Assembly: GCF_001905095.1 (NCBI RefSeq)
Contig: NZ_LWLS01000073.1
Coordinates: forward strand, 1-57,897
Length of the DNA: 57,897 nucleotides
Origin: Micromonospora sp. CB01531
GTDB taxonomy: Bacteria; Actinomycetota; Actinomycetes; Mycobacteriales; Micromonosporaceae
Direction of reading: 5' to 3'
Both the position numbers and the translations under genes were made by a program. Positions 7,638 through 16,137 of the stretch are shown here, in pieces; position 1 is the stretch's first letter, and each line of letters starts with the position of its first letter. The notes beneath the pieces were generated by a model that saw only the letters and a program-made list of their open reading frames with translations, searched no databases and was not told the origin of the DNA.

Positions 7638-8159
7638 TCAGGCCGGGATGGAGATACCCACGCCGCCACGGGTCTGGCCGCCGTAGCGCTGCCGCTCCCG
7701 GTCGAGGTCGAGCCGGCCGATCCGCTTGCGGGCGGCCAGGGCGGCCTCGTCCAGCAGGTCGGCGGGAACGATCCAGACGATCTCGAACTCCAGCCCGTCC
7801 GGGTCCCGGCCGTAGAGGCTCTTGGTGGTGCCGTGGTCGGAGGCGCCGACCAGGGCGTCGGCGGCGGCCAGCCGCTCGGCGGTGGCGGCCAGCTCGTCGA
7901 GGGTGTCGAGCTCCCAGGCCAGGTGGTAGAGGCCGACGGTCGCCCGACCGGCCGGGGACGGGCCGGCGGCCGCGCCGATCTCGAACAGGCCGAGGTCGTG
8001 GTCGTTGGTGGAGTCGGGCGCCTGCAGGAAGGCGGCGCCGCGGAACCCGTCCGGGGTCATCGGGACCGGACGGAAGCCCAGCACGTCGCGGTAGAAGGCG
8101 ACGCTGCGCCCGAGGTCGCGGACGTAGAGGACGGCGTGGTTGAGGCGGTGGATTCCCAT
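7638..8159 (-). CDS. VOC-superfamily (glyoxalase / extradiol dioxygenase-like) protein
   Basis: A 173-residue protein with two beta-alpha-beta-beta-beta modules. It starts MGIHRLNHAVLYVRDLGRSV and FYRDVLGFRPV, with the second module around TVGLYHLAWEL and DPDGLEFEIVW. Candidate metal ligands are H8 in LNHAVLY, H in LYHLAWE and E in LEFEIV, which is the His-His-Glu arrangement of type I extradiol dioxygenase-like VOC enzymes. The likely reaction is ring cleavage or another metal-dependent step on a small aromatic or electrophile, substrate unknown. A -10-like TACCGT sits 7 bases from the ATG, and the promoter -35 overlaps the palindrome at 8181-8198, so the divergent MarR protein very likely controls it. 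Confidence 0.85.
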   Translation of the reverse strand: MGIHRLNHAVLYVRDLGRSVAFYRDVLGFRPVPMTPDGFRGAAFLQAPDSTNDHDLGLFEIGAAAGPSPAGRATVGLYHLAWELDTLDELAATAERLAAADALVGASDHGTTKSLYGRDPDGLEFEIVWIVPADLLDEAALAARKRIGRLDLDRERQRYGGQTRGGVGISIPA

Positions 8160-8180
8160 GACCTCGACGGTAGCGCGGTT

Positions 8181-8198
8181 TTGTTGAGCGCTCAACAA
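8181..8198. promoter_or_regulatory. Perfect 18-bp palindromic operator between VOC and marR-type genes
   Basis: TTGTTGAGCGCTCAACAA is its own reverse complement. On the plus strand TTGAGC (8184-8189), a 16-base spacer and TATGAT (8206-8211) form a promoter for the MarR gene. On the minus strand TTGAGC (8195-8190), a 17-base spacer and TACCGT (8172-8167) form one for the VOC gene. Both -35 elements lie inside the palindrome, so one bound MarR dimer would block both. Confidence 0.85.
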
Positions 8199-8218
8199 CT
8201 AGCGGTATGATGGCCGTC

Positions 8219-8671
8219 ATGACCCGGTGGCTGGACCCCGACGAGCAGCGGACCTGGCGCGCCTTCCTCACCGCCTCCCGGGCGCTGATGGACACCCTCG
8301 ACCGCGAACTGCAACGCGACGCCGGCATGCCGCACGCCTACTACGAGATCCTGGTCCGGCTCTCCGAGGCCCCCGACCGGCGGCTGCGGATGAGCGAACT
8401 GGCCGACGCCACCGGCTCCTCCCGCAGCCGGCTCTCGCACGCCGCCGCCCGGCTGGAGGCGGCCGGCTGGATCCGCCGCGAGGACTGCCCCACCGACCGG
8501 CGCGGGCAGATCGCCGTCCTCACCGACGACGGCTTCGCCACCCTCGCCGCCGCCGCGCCCGGCCACGTCGAAGGCGTCCGCCGGCACCTCTTCGACGCGC
8601 TCAGCCCCGCCCAGGTCGACCAGCTGCGACGGATCAGCGAAACCCTGACCGACCACCTGACCGGATCCTGA
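8219..8671 (+). CDS. MarR-family transcriptional regulator
   Basis: A 150-residue winged-helix regulator: MRMSELADATGSSRSRLSHA-type recognition helix, followed by a wing containing REDCPTDRRGQIAVLTDDG, and flanking dimerisation helices. Here the first part reads LRMSELADATGSSRSRLSHA at about residues 59-78. MarR proteins are usually repressors that release DNA on binding a phenolic or other small ligand. ATG at 8219 is chosen because TATGAT ends 7 bases upstream with no Shine-Dalgarno, indicating a leaderless transcript; ATGs at 8207 and 8210 overlap the -10 itself. It is divergent from the VOC dioxygenase-like gene and shares the palindromic operator, so autoregulation plus control of the VOC gene is likely. 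Confidence 0.9.
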   Translation: MTRWLDPDEQRTWRAFLTASRALMDTLDRELQRDAGMPHAYYEILVRLSEAPDRRLRMSELADATGSSRSRLSHAAARLEAAGWIRREDCPTDRRGQIAVLTDDGFATLAAAAPGHVEGVRRHLFDALSPAQVDQLRRISETLTDHLTGS

Positions 8672-8728
8672 CCAAACTGATCCACTCCGGGACTTGTACT
8701 TACCGTCGCCGGATGAGCACGATGGGGC

Positions 8729-10267
8729 GTGACCTCCGGCTTCGCTGACCTGACTGTCCAGGCGCACCACCTGGTGTCCGAAGGCGACCTCGCCGGTGCC
8801 CAGCAGCTGCTCGCCGACGCCCTGATCGACGCCGATCCGCGTCCCGCCAACGCCTCCCCGGAACTGGCCGAGGCCGCCGGCCTCCAGGCCCGGGTCCTGA
8901 TCGCGCTCGGCGAGCCACACTCCGCACGCGGCTGGGCCGCCTTCGCGTACGCCGCGGCCACCCGCCTGTACGGGCGCTCCGACGAACGCACCGTCACCGC
9001 CGCCGCCACCCTGGCCGCCGTGCTGCACCGGGTCGGCAGCGAAGCCCGCGCCGCCCGGCTCTACTCCAACGTCATCATCGAACTGACCGCCCGCGACGGA
9101 CCGGAGTCGCAGCGGGTGCTCGCCGCCCACGCCGACCTGGCCACCGTCGAGTACGCCCGCGGCCAGTGCGAGAGCGCCCGCGACCGACTGCAGACCGCCT
9201 GGGAACTGCACCGCGAGGTATACGGCGACGACCACCCCAACAGCATCAAAATGCTGGCCAAGCTCGGCGCGATGGAGCGCGACTGCGGCCGGCTGGCCGA
9301 ATCCCACGAGCACCTAGCCCTCGCCGAGGAACTGTGCCGGCAGCACCTGCCCACCGACGACCCACTCACCGCCCAAGTGGCCGGGCTGGCCCGGGCCACC
9401 GCCGACCCGGACCACATCTGCCCCGAACCGGAGCCACCCGCCCAGCCGGCGCCGGTCGTACCGGCCGCCCGCGTCCCCCCGCCCGCCGAGGGGCCGCCCA
9501 AGCCCACCCTCCCCGAGCCGCCGCTCTACCACCCGCCGGACCGCGCCGACGGCGGGCGCCCCGCCGTGCCCGCCCCCCGGACGCCACCCGAGGCCGCCGA
9601 CGAGCCATTCGACGACCACCCGTGGCCGCCGGACGAACCGGCCGAGGAACCCTGGCGCCCCGGGGAGAGCGCGCTGCCCCCGACCGTGGTCGGGCTGACC
9701 GACGACGAACCCGAGGGCGTACGTCGGGTGCCGCAGCCCGCCGAACCCGAGACGCTGGCGCGCCACCTCCCGGTGCATGTCCCCCGGCCGCCCGCGCCCG
9801 AGGGCCGGACCGGACCACGGCTGCCGCTGGTGCTGGCCGGGGTAATCGTGGTGCTGCTGATCGGCGCGATCGCGGTGGTCGCCGGCGTGTCCCGGCTGGA
9901 CCGGCCCCGGGAGACGCCCGACCCCTCCCCCACCACCGGCCACACCGCGACCGGCACCCCCTCCGGTACGCCGAACGCCACGCCCGCCGCCTCCCCCGGC
10001 ACCCCGCCCCAGCAGGTTCGGCTGACCGACCGGCGCGACAGCATCCTGCTGAGCTGGACCTACCCACCCGGCGCCGAAGGGCCGGTGGTGGTCGCCGGGG
10101 GCCGCACGGGCCAGCCGCAGCACACGTTCCTCGAACTGCCCGCCGGGACCGACAGCTACATCGCCTACGGGCTCAACCGCAACACCGACTACTGCTTCAC
10201 CGTCGCGCTGGTGTGGTCCACCGACACGGTGGCCCAGGCCCCCTCGGTCTGCACCCGCCGCAGTTGA
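8729..10267 (+). CDS. Tetratricopeptide-repeat membrane protein with Pro-rich linker and fibronectin-like tail
   Basis: A 512-residue protein with three parts. Residues 1-225 are helical TPR-type repeats (tetratricopeptide pattern in LAGAQQLLADALIDA, EARAARLYSNVIIEL and CESARDRLQTAWELHREVYG, close to the kinesin-light-chain TPR style). Residues 230-360 are a Pro/Glu-rich disordered linker. Residues 365-387 form one membrane segment, followed by a Thr/Pro linker and a ~100-residue extracytoplasmic domain (SILLSWTYPPGAEGPVVVAGG ... NTDYCFTVALVW) like an FN3 fold. The N-terminus is therefore cytoplasmic. It probably acts as a scaffold or sensor; partners are unknown. It ends 2 bases before the convergent histidine kinase. 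Confidence 0.75.
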   Translation: MTSGFADLTVQAHHLVSEGDLAGAQQLLADALIDADPRPANASPELAEAAGLQARVLIALGEPHSARGWAAFAYAAATRLYGRSDERTVTAAATLAAVLHRVGSEARAARLYSNVIIELTARDGPESQRVLAAHADLATVEYARGQCESARDRLQTAWELHREVYGDDHPNSIKMLAKLGAMERDCGRLAESHEHLALAEELCRQHLPTDDPLTAQVAGLARATADPDHICPEPEPPAQPAPVVPAARVPPPAEGPPKPTLPEPPLYHPPDRADGGRPAVPAPRTPPEAADEPFDDHPWPPDEPAEEPWRPGESALPPTVVGLTDDEPEGVRRVPQPAEPETLARHLPVHVPRPPAPEGRTGPRLPLVLAGVIVVLLIGAIAVVAGVSRLDRPRETPDPSPTTGHTATGTPSGTPNATPAASPGTPPQQVRLTDRRDSILLSWTYPPGAEGPVVVAGGRTGQPQHTFLELPAGTDSYIAYGLNRNTDYCFTVALVWSTDTVAQAPSVCTRRS

Positions 10268-10268
10268 G

Positions 10269-11738
10269 TCAGTCCACCTCCGGGTCGACCAGCGCCGGCA
10301 GCCGCACGGTCACCCGCAGCCCCGGCCCGGACTCGATCGCCGAATCCGCCGGCACGGCATCGGCGAGGTCGACACCGCCGCCCGCCCGACGGACCAGTTC
10401 GCGGACGATGGCCAGACCCAGGCCGGCACCACCGGCGTCGCGCGCCCGCGCGTCGTCCAACCGGGTGAACCGCGCGAAGACCCGCTCCCGGTCGGCCACC
10501 GGGATGCCCGGCCCGTCGTCGGTGACCGTCACCAGGTGGTACGCCCGCCCCGGGCCCACCCCGCGCTGCCCGGGCACCGGCGGGTCGGGGTACGGGCCGG
10601 TGACCTCGAGCCGCACCTCGCCGCGAGCGTGCCGCAGCGCGTTGTCCACCAGGTTGGCCAGCACCCGGCGCAGCTCGGCCGGGTCACCCTCGGTCCACAG
10701 CGGCCCCGACGCCGGCGCGAGGCATACCGGCGGGGACGGGTAGCGGTCGGCGACGGTGCGGAGCAGCTCGCCCAGCTCCACCGGGCCCACGATCCGCGCC
10801 GGGGAGCCGTCCGGCCGGGTGGCCTGCTCGTCGACCCTGGCGAGCAGCAGCAGGTCGTCGACGAGCCGGCTCAGCCGGTCGGTGTCGGCGAGCAGGTTCT
10901 CCGTCACCGCCGGCCAGTCCGTCCCGTCGCCCAGCCGGCGGGCCACCTCCAGCTCGGTACGCATGTTTGTCAGCGGGCTGCGCAGCTCGTGCGCGGCGTC
11001 GGCGACGAACGCCCGCTGCCGGGCCCGGGCCGCCTCCAGCCGGTCGAGCATGTCGTTGAGAGTGATCGCCAACCGCTGGATCTCGTCCGCCGCGGCCGGT
11101 ACGGGCAGCCGCCCCGGCCCGGCCCGTCCAGTGATCTCGGCGGCGCCGCGACGCAACGACTCCACCGGGCGCAGCGTCGCGCCGATCACCCGCCAGGCGA
11201 CCACGGCGAGCCCGGCGACGAGCAGCGGGAAGCCCACCAGCAGCAGGGTCCGGACCATGTGCAGGCTGTGCCGGACGTCGCTCATCGACTTGGCGACCAG
11301 CACGGTGAGCGGCTCGGCCGGGGTGCCCGCCGGCACGGTCACCACCCGTACCGGGCCGGTGAGCCCGACCCGCCGGCCGTCGACGACGAGGCGCTGGCGC
11401 TGCCCGGCGCGGAGCTGGTCGGGGCGGAGCATCGGCACCAGCCGGTCGGCGTCGATGGAGGCGGCCCGGATCCGGCCCTGCCCGTCCACCACCTGCACCC
11501 GGAGCTGACCGCCGGCGACCGGCAGCGGGTCGGGCAGGGCGTCGGAGGCGCCGAGCAGTGCCACCGCGTCCGCGGTCCGGAACGCCTCGGCGTCGACCGT
11601 GCGCTGCAGCGTCCAGCCGAGCGCGCCGAGCAGCAGCACCCCGCCGAGCGCGAGCCCCACGCTCAGCCCGGCCACCCCGATCACCAGCAGCCGGGCCCGC
11701 AGGCCGAGGCTGGGCAGCCAGCGGCGCGGGCCGGTCAT
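10269..11738 (-). CDS. Sensor histidine kinase (OmpR/PhoB-type partner)
   Basis: A 489-residue membrane kinase. The first transmembrane helix is LLVIGVAGLSVGLALGGVLLL (about 15-36), followed by an extracytoplasmic region of ~140 residues. A second transmembrane helix precedes a HAMP domain. The dimerisation/phosphoacceptor helix contains FVADAAHELRSPLTNM, and the ATPase domain has N-box LANLVDNALRHA, G1 VTDDGPGIP and G2 GGAGLGLAIV. The start ATG overlaps the stop of the response regulator gene by 4 bases (ATGA), so translation is coupled. The stimulus is unknown. The operon is divergent from a LolA/RseB-like envelope protein gene. Confidence 0.92.
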   Translation of the reverse strand: MTGPRRWLPSLGLRARLLVIGVAGLSVGLALGGVLLLGALGWTLQRTVDAEAFRTADAVALLGASDALPDPLPVAGGQLRVQVVDGQGRIRAASIDADRLVPMLRPDQLRAGQRQRLVVDGRRVGLTGPVRVVTVPAGTPAEPLTVLVAKSMSDVRHSLHMVRTLLLVGFPLLVAGLAVVAWRVIGATLRPVESLRRGAAEITGRAGPGRLPVPAAADEIQRLAITLNDMLDRLEAARARQRAFVADAAHELRSPLTNMRTELEVARRLGDGTDWPAVTENLLADTDRLSRLVDDLLLLARVDEQATRPDGSPARIVGPVELGELLRTVADRYPSPPVCLAPASGPLWTEGDPAELRRVLANLVDNALRHARGEVRLEVTGPYPDPPVPGQRGVGPGRAYHLVTVTDDGPGIPVADRERVFARFTRLDDARARDAGGAGLGLAIVRELVRRAGGGVDLADAVPADSAIESGPGLRVTVRLPALVDPEVD

Positions 11739-12391
11739 GTGGCCAGCCGGTAGCCGGCGCCCCGGACGGTCTCCAGGCGTTCCCGGCCGATCTTGCGGCG
11801 CAGGTAGCCGACGTAGACCTCGACGGCGTTGGGGGCGGTGTCGAGGCTGGCGTCCCAGACGTGGTCCAGCAGCTCGGTCTTGGACACCACCTGGCCGGCC
11901 CGGCGCATCAGGTAGTCGAGCAGGGCGTACTCGCGGGCGGTCAGGGCCACCTCGGCGTCGGCCCGGGTCACCCGCCGCCGGGCCGGATCCAGCCGCAGGT
12001 CGCCGACGGTGAGCACGGTCGGGCGTTCCGGCGCGCCCCGGCGCAGCAGCGCCCGCAGCCGGGCCAGCAGCACCACGTACGAGAAGGGCTTGGTGAGGTA
12101 GTCGTCCGCACCGCAGTCCAGCCCGTCGGCCTGGTCGTACTCGCCGTCCTTGGCCGAGAGCATGAGCACCGGCAGCCAGTGCTCCTCGGCTCGCAGCCGG
12201 CGCACCACCTCGTAGCCGGACAGGCCGGGCAGCATCACGTCGAGGATCATCGCGTCGTAGCCGCCGTGCCGGGCGGCGTCCAGCCCGGCCGGGCCGGTCG
12301 ACTCGACGTCCACCGCGAACCCCTCCGCCGCCAGGCCCCGCCGCAGCGCGGACGCGAGCCGCGTCTCGTCCTCCACCACCAGCAACCGCAC
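11735..12391 (-). CDS. OmpR/PhoB-family response regulator
   Basis: A 218-residue regulator with an N-terminal receiver (LLVVEDETRLASALRRGL, phosphoacceptor Asp in AMILDVMLPG, conserved Thr/Ser in LMLSAK, Lys in DDYLTKPF) and a C-terminal winged helix (LTAREYALLDYLMRRAGQVV ... VEVYVGYLRRKIG). The GTG at 12391 (VRLLVVEDE) is preferred as it gives the usual family N-terminus; an ATG at 12418 would add nine residues but lies on the palindrome at 12400-12419. It is the first gene of a two-gene operon with the kinase and is divergent from the LolA-like gene, a likely target. Confidence 0.92.
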   Translation of the reverse strand: MRLLVVEDETRLASALRRGLAAEGFAVDVESTGPAGLDAARHGGYDAMILDVMLPGLSGYEVVRRLRAEEHWLPVLMLSAKDGEYDQADGLDCGADDYLTKPFSYVVLLARLRALLRRGAPERPTVLTVGDLRLDPARRRVTRADAEVALTAREYALLDYLMRRAGQVVSKTELLDHVWDASLDTAPNAVEVYVGYLRRKIGRERLETVRGAGYRLAT

Positions 12392-12399
12392 CCGTCCAG

Positions 12400-12419
12400 G
12401 GTGCCACCCGGGTGACACC
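12400..12419. promoter_or_regulatory. Near-perfect 20-bp palindrome upstream of the response regulator
   Basis: GGTGCCACCC followed directly by GGGTGACACC forms an inverted repeat with one mismatched pair. It ends 8 bases upstream of the regulator GTG and about 65 bases upstream of the divergent LolA-like gene. It is a candidate autoregulatory or shared operator; the response-regulator family more often binds direct repeats, so the binding protein is uncertain. Confidence 0.5.
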
Positions 12420-12483
12420 CCTAGGGAATCTCCTCAGCGGCCTCACAGCGACCCTCCTGCACCATTACGGTCAGGAGGTGCCC

Positions 12484-13620
12484 ATGATGTCCGTACTGAA
12501 GAACCGTGCCGTGCTGCGCTGGCTGGTCCCGGTGACCGCGGGGGTCGCCGTGGTCGGCGGCGGCGCCGCGATCGGCACGTTGGCCGCCGGGGCCGACCCG
12601 GCCCTGCCGCCGCGCACCGCGGCGCAACTGCTTGAGGATCTGCGCTCGTCCCGCCTGGACGGGCTCTCCGGCACCGTGGTGCAGCGCGCCGATCTCGGGC
12701 TGCCGCCGATCGCCGACCTGGCCGGCGCGGCCGGCGGCAACGAGCTGGCCAGCCTGCTCACCGGAACGCACACCGTGCGGGTCTGGTACGCGGGCCCAGA
12801 CCGGCAGCGGATCGCCCTGGTCGACACGCTCGGTGAGCGGGACATGCTGCGCAACGGCCGCGACGTGTGGTCGTGGAGCAGCCGGACCAACACCGCGTCG
12901 CACCGGACGCTGTCGGCCACCGAGAAGACGATGCCGTCCGCGCCGGCCACCCCGGTCGACGCCGCCGACAAGGCGCTCGCGGCGATCGACCCGAGCACCG
13001 CGGTCACCGTCGGGCGCAGCGCGAAGGTCGCCGGCCGGGACGTGTACGAGCTGGTGCTGACGCCGCGCGACAAGGACTCGCTGGTGCATCAGGTGCGCGT
13101 CGCGCTGGACGCGAAGGAGCACGTGCCGCTGCGGTTCGAGGTGCTCGCCGACGGCGCCGACCAGCCGGCGTTCGAGGTGGCCTTCACCCAGGTCGACTTC
13201 CGCACGCCGGACGCGGACCAGTTCCGGTTCAACCCGCCGCCGGGGGTGACGGTCACCGAGGAGAAGGCGAGCGCGCCCGGGTCGACCCGGCAGCAGCGGC
13301 CGGACGCCGAGCGGCGGCCGGACGTGCGTACGGTCGGGACCGGCTGGACGACGGTGCTGGTCGCGAAGTTGGACGCGGCGGGCCTGACCGGCGCCCCGGG
13401 TGCCAAGCCGGGCGAGGCGGCGGCGCCGGCCGGCGCTCCGGACCGGGCTGGCGCGGACGCGGTGGCCGGGCTGCTGGGTGGGCTGCCGAAGGTGAGCGGT
13501 GACTGGGGCAGCGGCCGGCTGCTGACCGGGAAGCTGTTCAGCGTGCTGCTCACCGACGACGGCCGGGTGCTGGCCGGCCTGGTCACGCCGGAACGGCTCT
13601 ACCAGGCGGCCAAGGGCTGA
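12484..13620 (+). CDS. LolA/RseB-like exported protein (DUF2092-type)
   Basis: A 378-residue protein with an N-terminal signal or signal-anchor segment (LRWLVPVTAGVAVVGGGAAI, about 13-32) and a long extracytoplasmic domain resembling the LolA/RseB/MucB fold. Its landmarks are LEDLRSSRLDGLSGTVVQ, TVRVWYAGPDRQRIALVD, a W-S-W-S strand, YELVLTPRDKDSLVHQVRVA and FRFNPPPGVTV. In actinobacteria these proteins are thought to bind lipids or act in envelope-stress sensing; no lipobox cysteine is present. AGGAGGT at 12473-12479 serves either ATG 12484 or the adjacent ATG 12487. It is divergent from an OmpR-type two-component operon, which suggests a shared envelope-stress circuit. A strong terminator follows. 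Confidence 0.75.
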   Translation: MMSVLKNRAVLRWLVPVTAGVAVVGGGAAIGTLAAGADPALPPRTAAQLLEDLRSSRLDGLSGTVVQRADLGLPPIADLAGAAGGNELASLLTGTHTVRVWYAGPDRQRIALVDTLGERDMLRNGRDVWSWSSRTNTASHRTLSATEKTMPSAPATPVDAADKALAAIDPSTAVTVGRSAKVAGRDVYELVLTPRDKDSLVHQVRVALDAKEHVPLRFEVLADGADQPAFEVAFTQVDFRTPDADQFRFNPPPGVTVTEEKASAPGSTRQQRPDAERRPDVRTVGTGWTTVLVAKLDAAGLTGAPGAKPGEAAAPAGAPDRAGADAVAGLLGGLPKVSGDWGSGRLLTGKLFSVLLTDDGRVLAGLVTPERLYQAAKG

Positions 13621-13636
13621 CCTAGCAAGCGAGCCT

Positions 13637-13678
13637 CATCAGGGGCCCGGACGGCGGAAGCCGTCCGGGCCCCTGATG
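13637..13678 (+). terminator. Strong intrinsic-type hairpin after the LolA-like gene
   Basis: Arms of 19 bp pair perfectly (13637-13655 with 13660-13678) around a GGAA tetraloop. There is no U-tract. It separates the LolA-like gene from the helD-like gene. Confidence 0.85.
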
Positions 13679-13839
13679 CGTGTGCGGAGGAAGCGCGGCG
13701 CGGCGGTGTGAGGTGGCCACGGACGGCCTGGTTCACTTGGCCCGGTAGCGGGCCAGGCGGTATCTTTCTCAGTTCAAACACAAAAGGAACGGCCCATAAA
13801 AGCCATTCCTGCAGCGATTTTAGGCGATGAGGAGCCGGC

Positions 13840-16128
13840 TTGTCAACGCACTCCGACGTAGAGCTGCACCAGGACGACGAGATCGGGCGCGAGCAGGAGT
13901 ACGTCTCGATGCTCTACGACCGGCTGGACGGCATGCGCGAGCAGGCCGGCCGGCGGCTCACCGAGGAGCTGCGGAGCACCGGCGGCACAATGCAGGCCCG
14001 CTCCCAGCGCGACGCCGCGGTCGGGATGTACGCCGACCAGGTCGAGCAGTTCTCCGCGGTGGAGACCGGCCTCTGCTTCGGCCGCCTCGACGGCGACGAC
14101 GACTCCCGCCGCTACATCGGCCGGATCGGGATCTTCGACACCAGCGGCGACTACGACCCACTGCTCATGGACTGGCGGGCCCCGGCGGCCCGGGCGTTCT
14201 ACCTCGCCACCGCCGCCAACCCGCAGGGCATACGCCGGCGCCGGCACCTGCGCACCCGGGAGCGGAAGGTCACCGGGATCAACGACGAGGTGCTGGACAT
14301 CGCCGCCGCCTCCCCCACCGCCCACGAGGAACTGACGGGCGAGGCGTCGCTGCTCGCCGCGCTGAACGCCGGCCGCACCGGCCGGATGCGCGACATCGTC
14401 GAGACCATCCAGGCCGAGCAGGACCGGATCATCCGCGCCGACCTCCCGGGCGTGCTCGTGGTGCAGGGCGGTCCCGGCACCGGCAAGACGGCGGTGGCGC
14501 TGCACCGGGCCGCATACCTGCTCTACACGCACCGGCAGCAGCTCTCCACCCGGGGCGTGCTGCTGGTCGGCCCGAACGCCACCTTCCTGCGCTACATCTC
14601 CCAGGTGTTGCCCGCGCTGGCCGAGACGGGTGTGCTGCTGCGTACCCAGGCGGACCTCTTTCCCGGGGTGCAGGCCCGGCGCACCGAGCCGGCGGAGACC
14701 GCCGCGTTGAAGGGGCGTGCGGTGATGGCCGAGGTGCTGGCCAACGCGGTACGGGACCGGCAGTGGGTGCCCGAGGAGCCGCTGGAGATCGAGCTGCCGC
14801 AGCGGGAGACCCTGACCCTGGACCCGGCCGTGGTCCGGGAGGCCCGGGAACGGGTCCGCCGCGCCGACCGCCCGCACAACCTCGCCCGCGCGCTGTTCGA
14901 CATCGAGATCGTGCACGCGCTCGCCGACCAGGTCGCCGAGCGGATCGGCGCCGACCCGCTCGGCGGGGAGAACCTGCTCTCCGAGGCCGACCGCGCCGAG
15001 ATCCGCCGGGAACTGCGCGACGAGCCCGAGGTCCGGGCCAGGCTGGACGAGCTGTGGCCGGTGCTCACCCCGCAGCGGCTGCTCGCCGACCTGTACGGCG
15101 CGCCGGAACGGATCGCCGCCGCCGCGCCGATGCTCACCGACGCCGAGCGGACCATGCTGCACCGCGAGCCGGGCGGCTGGACGCCGGCCGACGTGCCGCT
15201 GCTGGACGAGGCGGCCGAGCTGCTGGGTGAGGACGAGCGCGCCGCCGCGGCCCGCCGGGAGCGGATCCGGTCGCTGCAACGCGAGTACGCCGAGGGCGTG
15301 CTGGAGATCGCCCGCGGTTCCCGGTCGATCGACGTCGAGGACGAGGCGGACGGCGGCGAGATCCTCGGCGTCACCGACCTCATCGACGCCGACCGGCTGT
15401 TGGAACGGCAGGAGGAGTCCGACCGGCTGACCACCGCGCAGCGCGCCGCCGCCGATCGGAGCTGGGCGTTCGGGCACGTGATCGTCGACGAGGCGCAGGA
15501 GCTGTCGCCGATGGCGTGGCGGCTGCTGATGCGCCGGTGCCCGAGCCGGTCGATGACCATCGTCGGGGACGTGGCACAGACCGGCGCCCTCGCCGGCACG
15601 CCGTCCTGGTCCGAGGCGCTGGCGCCGTACGTGGCGGACCGGTGGCGGCTGGAGGAGCTGACCGTCAGCTACCGCACCCCCGCCGAGATCATGGCGGTCG
15701 CCGCCGACGTGCTCGCCGCGATCGACCCGGCGCTGCGCCCGCCCCGCTCCGTACGCGCCAGCGGCGTGCCTCCGTGGGACCGGACCGTCGACGCCGACCG
15801 GCTCGCCGCGGAGCTGGTCGCGGCGACGGCGCGGGAGGCGGCCGGGCTGACCGACGGGCGGCTCGGCGTGATCGTGCCGGCCGGCCGGGTGGCGGAGCTG
15901 GGCGGGGCGGTCACCGCCGCCCTGCCGGAGGCCGCCGTCGGGGAGCAGCCAGAGCTGGCGAACCGGGTGGTGGTGCTCACCACCGAGCAGGCCAAGGGCC
16001 TGGAGTTCGACTCGGTCCTGGTGGTGGACCCGGACCGCATCGTCGCCGAGTCCCCGCGCGGCCACAGCGACCTCTACGTCGCTCTCACCCGCGCCACCCA
16101 ACGCCTAGGCATCCTCCGCGCCCCCTAA
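13840..16128 (+). CDS. helD: HelD/HelR-type RNA polymerase recycling ATPase (UvrD-like)
   Basis: A 762-residue superfamily 1 helicase-like ATPase. The N-terminal ~110 residues form the coiled-coil-type arm (EIGREQEYVSMLYDRLDGM). Walker A is GGPGTGKT (210-217), motif II is VDEAQEL (about 549-555), motif III follows in IVGDVAQ, and C-terminal motifs include TTEQAKGLEFDSV and YVALTRA. HelD proteins release RNA polymerase from stalled or antibiotic-bound complexes; actinobacterial HelR gives rifamycin tolerance. TTG at 13840 is the start, with GAGGAG 5 bases upstream. The ~160-base leader is AT-rich (13757-13825) and contains a 7-bp hairpin (13738-13755), but I see no rifamycin-associated element. 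Assignment to HelD is firm; HelR specifically is not. Confidence 0.85.
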   Translation: MSTHSDVELHQDDEIGREQEYVSMLYDRLDGMREQAGRRLTEELRSTGGTMQARSQRDAAVGMYADQVEQFSAVETGLCFGRLDGDDDSRRYIGRIGIFDTSGDYDPLLMDWRAPAARAFYLATAANPQGIRRRRHLRTRERKVTGINDEVLDIAAASPTAHEELTGEASLLAALNAGRTGRMRDIVETIQAEQDRIIRADLPGVLVVQGGPGTGKTAVALHRAAYLLYTHRQQLSTRGVLLVGPNATFLRYISQVLPALAETGVLLRTQADLFPGVQARRTEPAETAALKGRAVMAEVLANAVRDRQWVPEEPLEIELPQRETLTLDPAVVREARERVRRADRPHNLARALFDIEIVHALADQVAERIGADPLGGENLLSEADRAEIRRELRDEPEVRARLDELWPVLTPQRLLADLYGAPERIAAAAPMLTDAERTMLHREPGGWTPADVPLLDEAAELLGEDERAAAARRERIRSLQREYAEGVLEIARGSRSIDVEDEADGGEILGVTDLIDADRLLERQEESDRLTTAQRAAADRSWAFGHVIVDEAQELSPMAWRLLMRRCPSRSMTIVGDVAQTGALAGTPSWSEALAPYVADRWRLEELTVSYRTPAEIMAVAADVLAAIDPALRPPRSVRASGVPPWDRTVDADRLAAELVAATAREAAGLTDGRLGVIVPAGRVAELGGAVTAALPEAAVGEQPELANRVVVLTTEQAKGLEFDSVLVVDPDRIVAESPRGHSDLYVALTRATQRLGILRAP

Positions 16129-16137
16129 CCCCCGGCT

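Noticed and set aside
13681..13839. Rifamycin-associated element upstream of helD
   Set aside because: No GGGGCTTGC-type inverted repeat is present in the interval.
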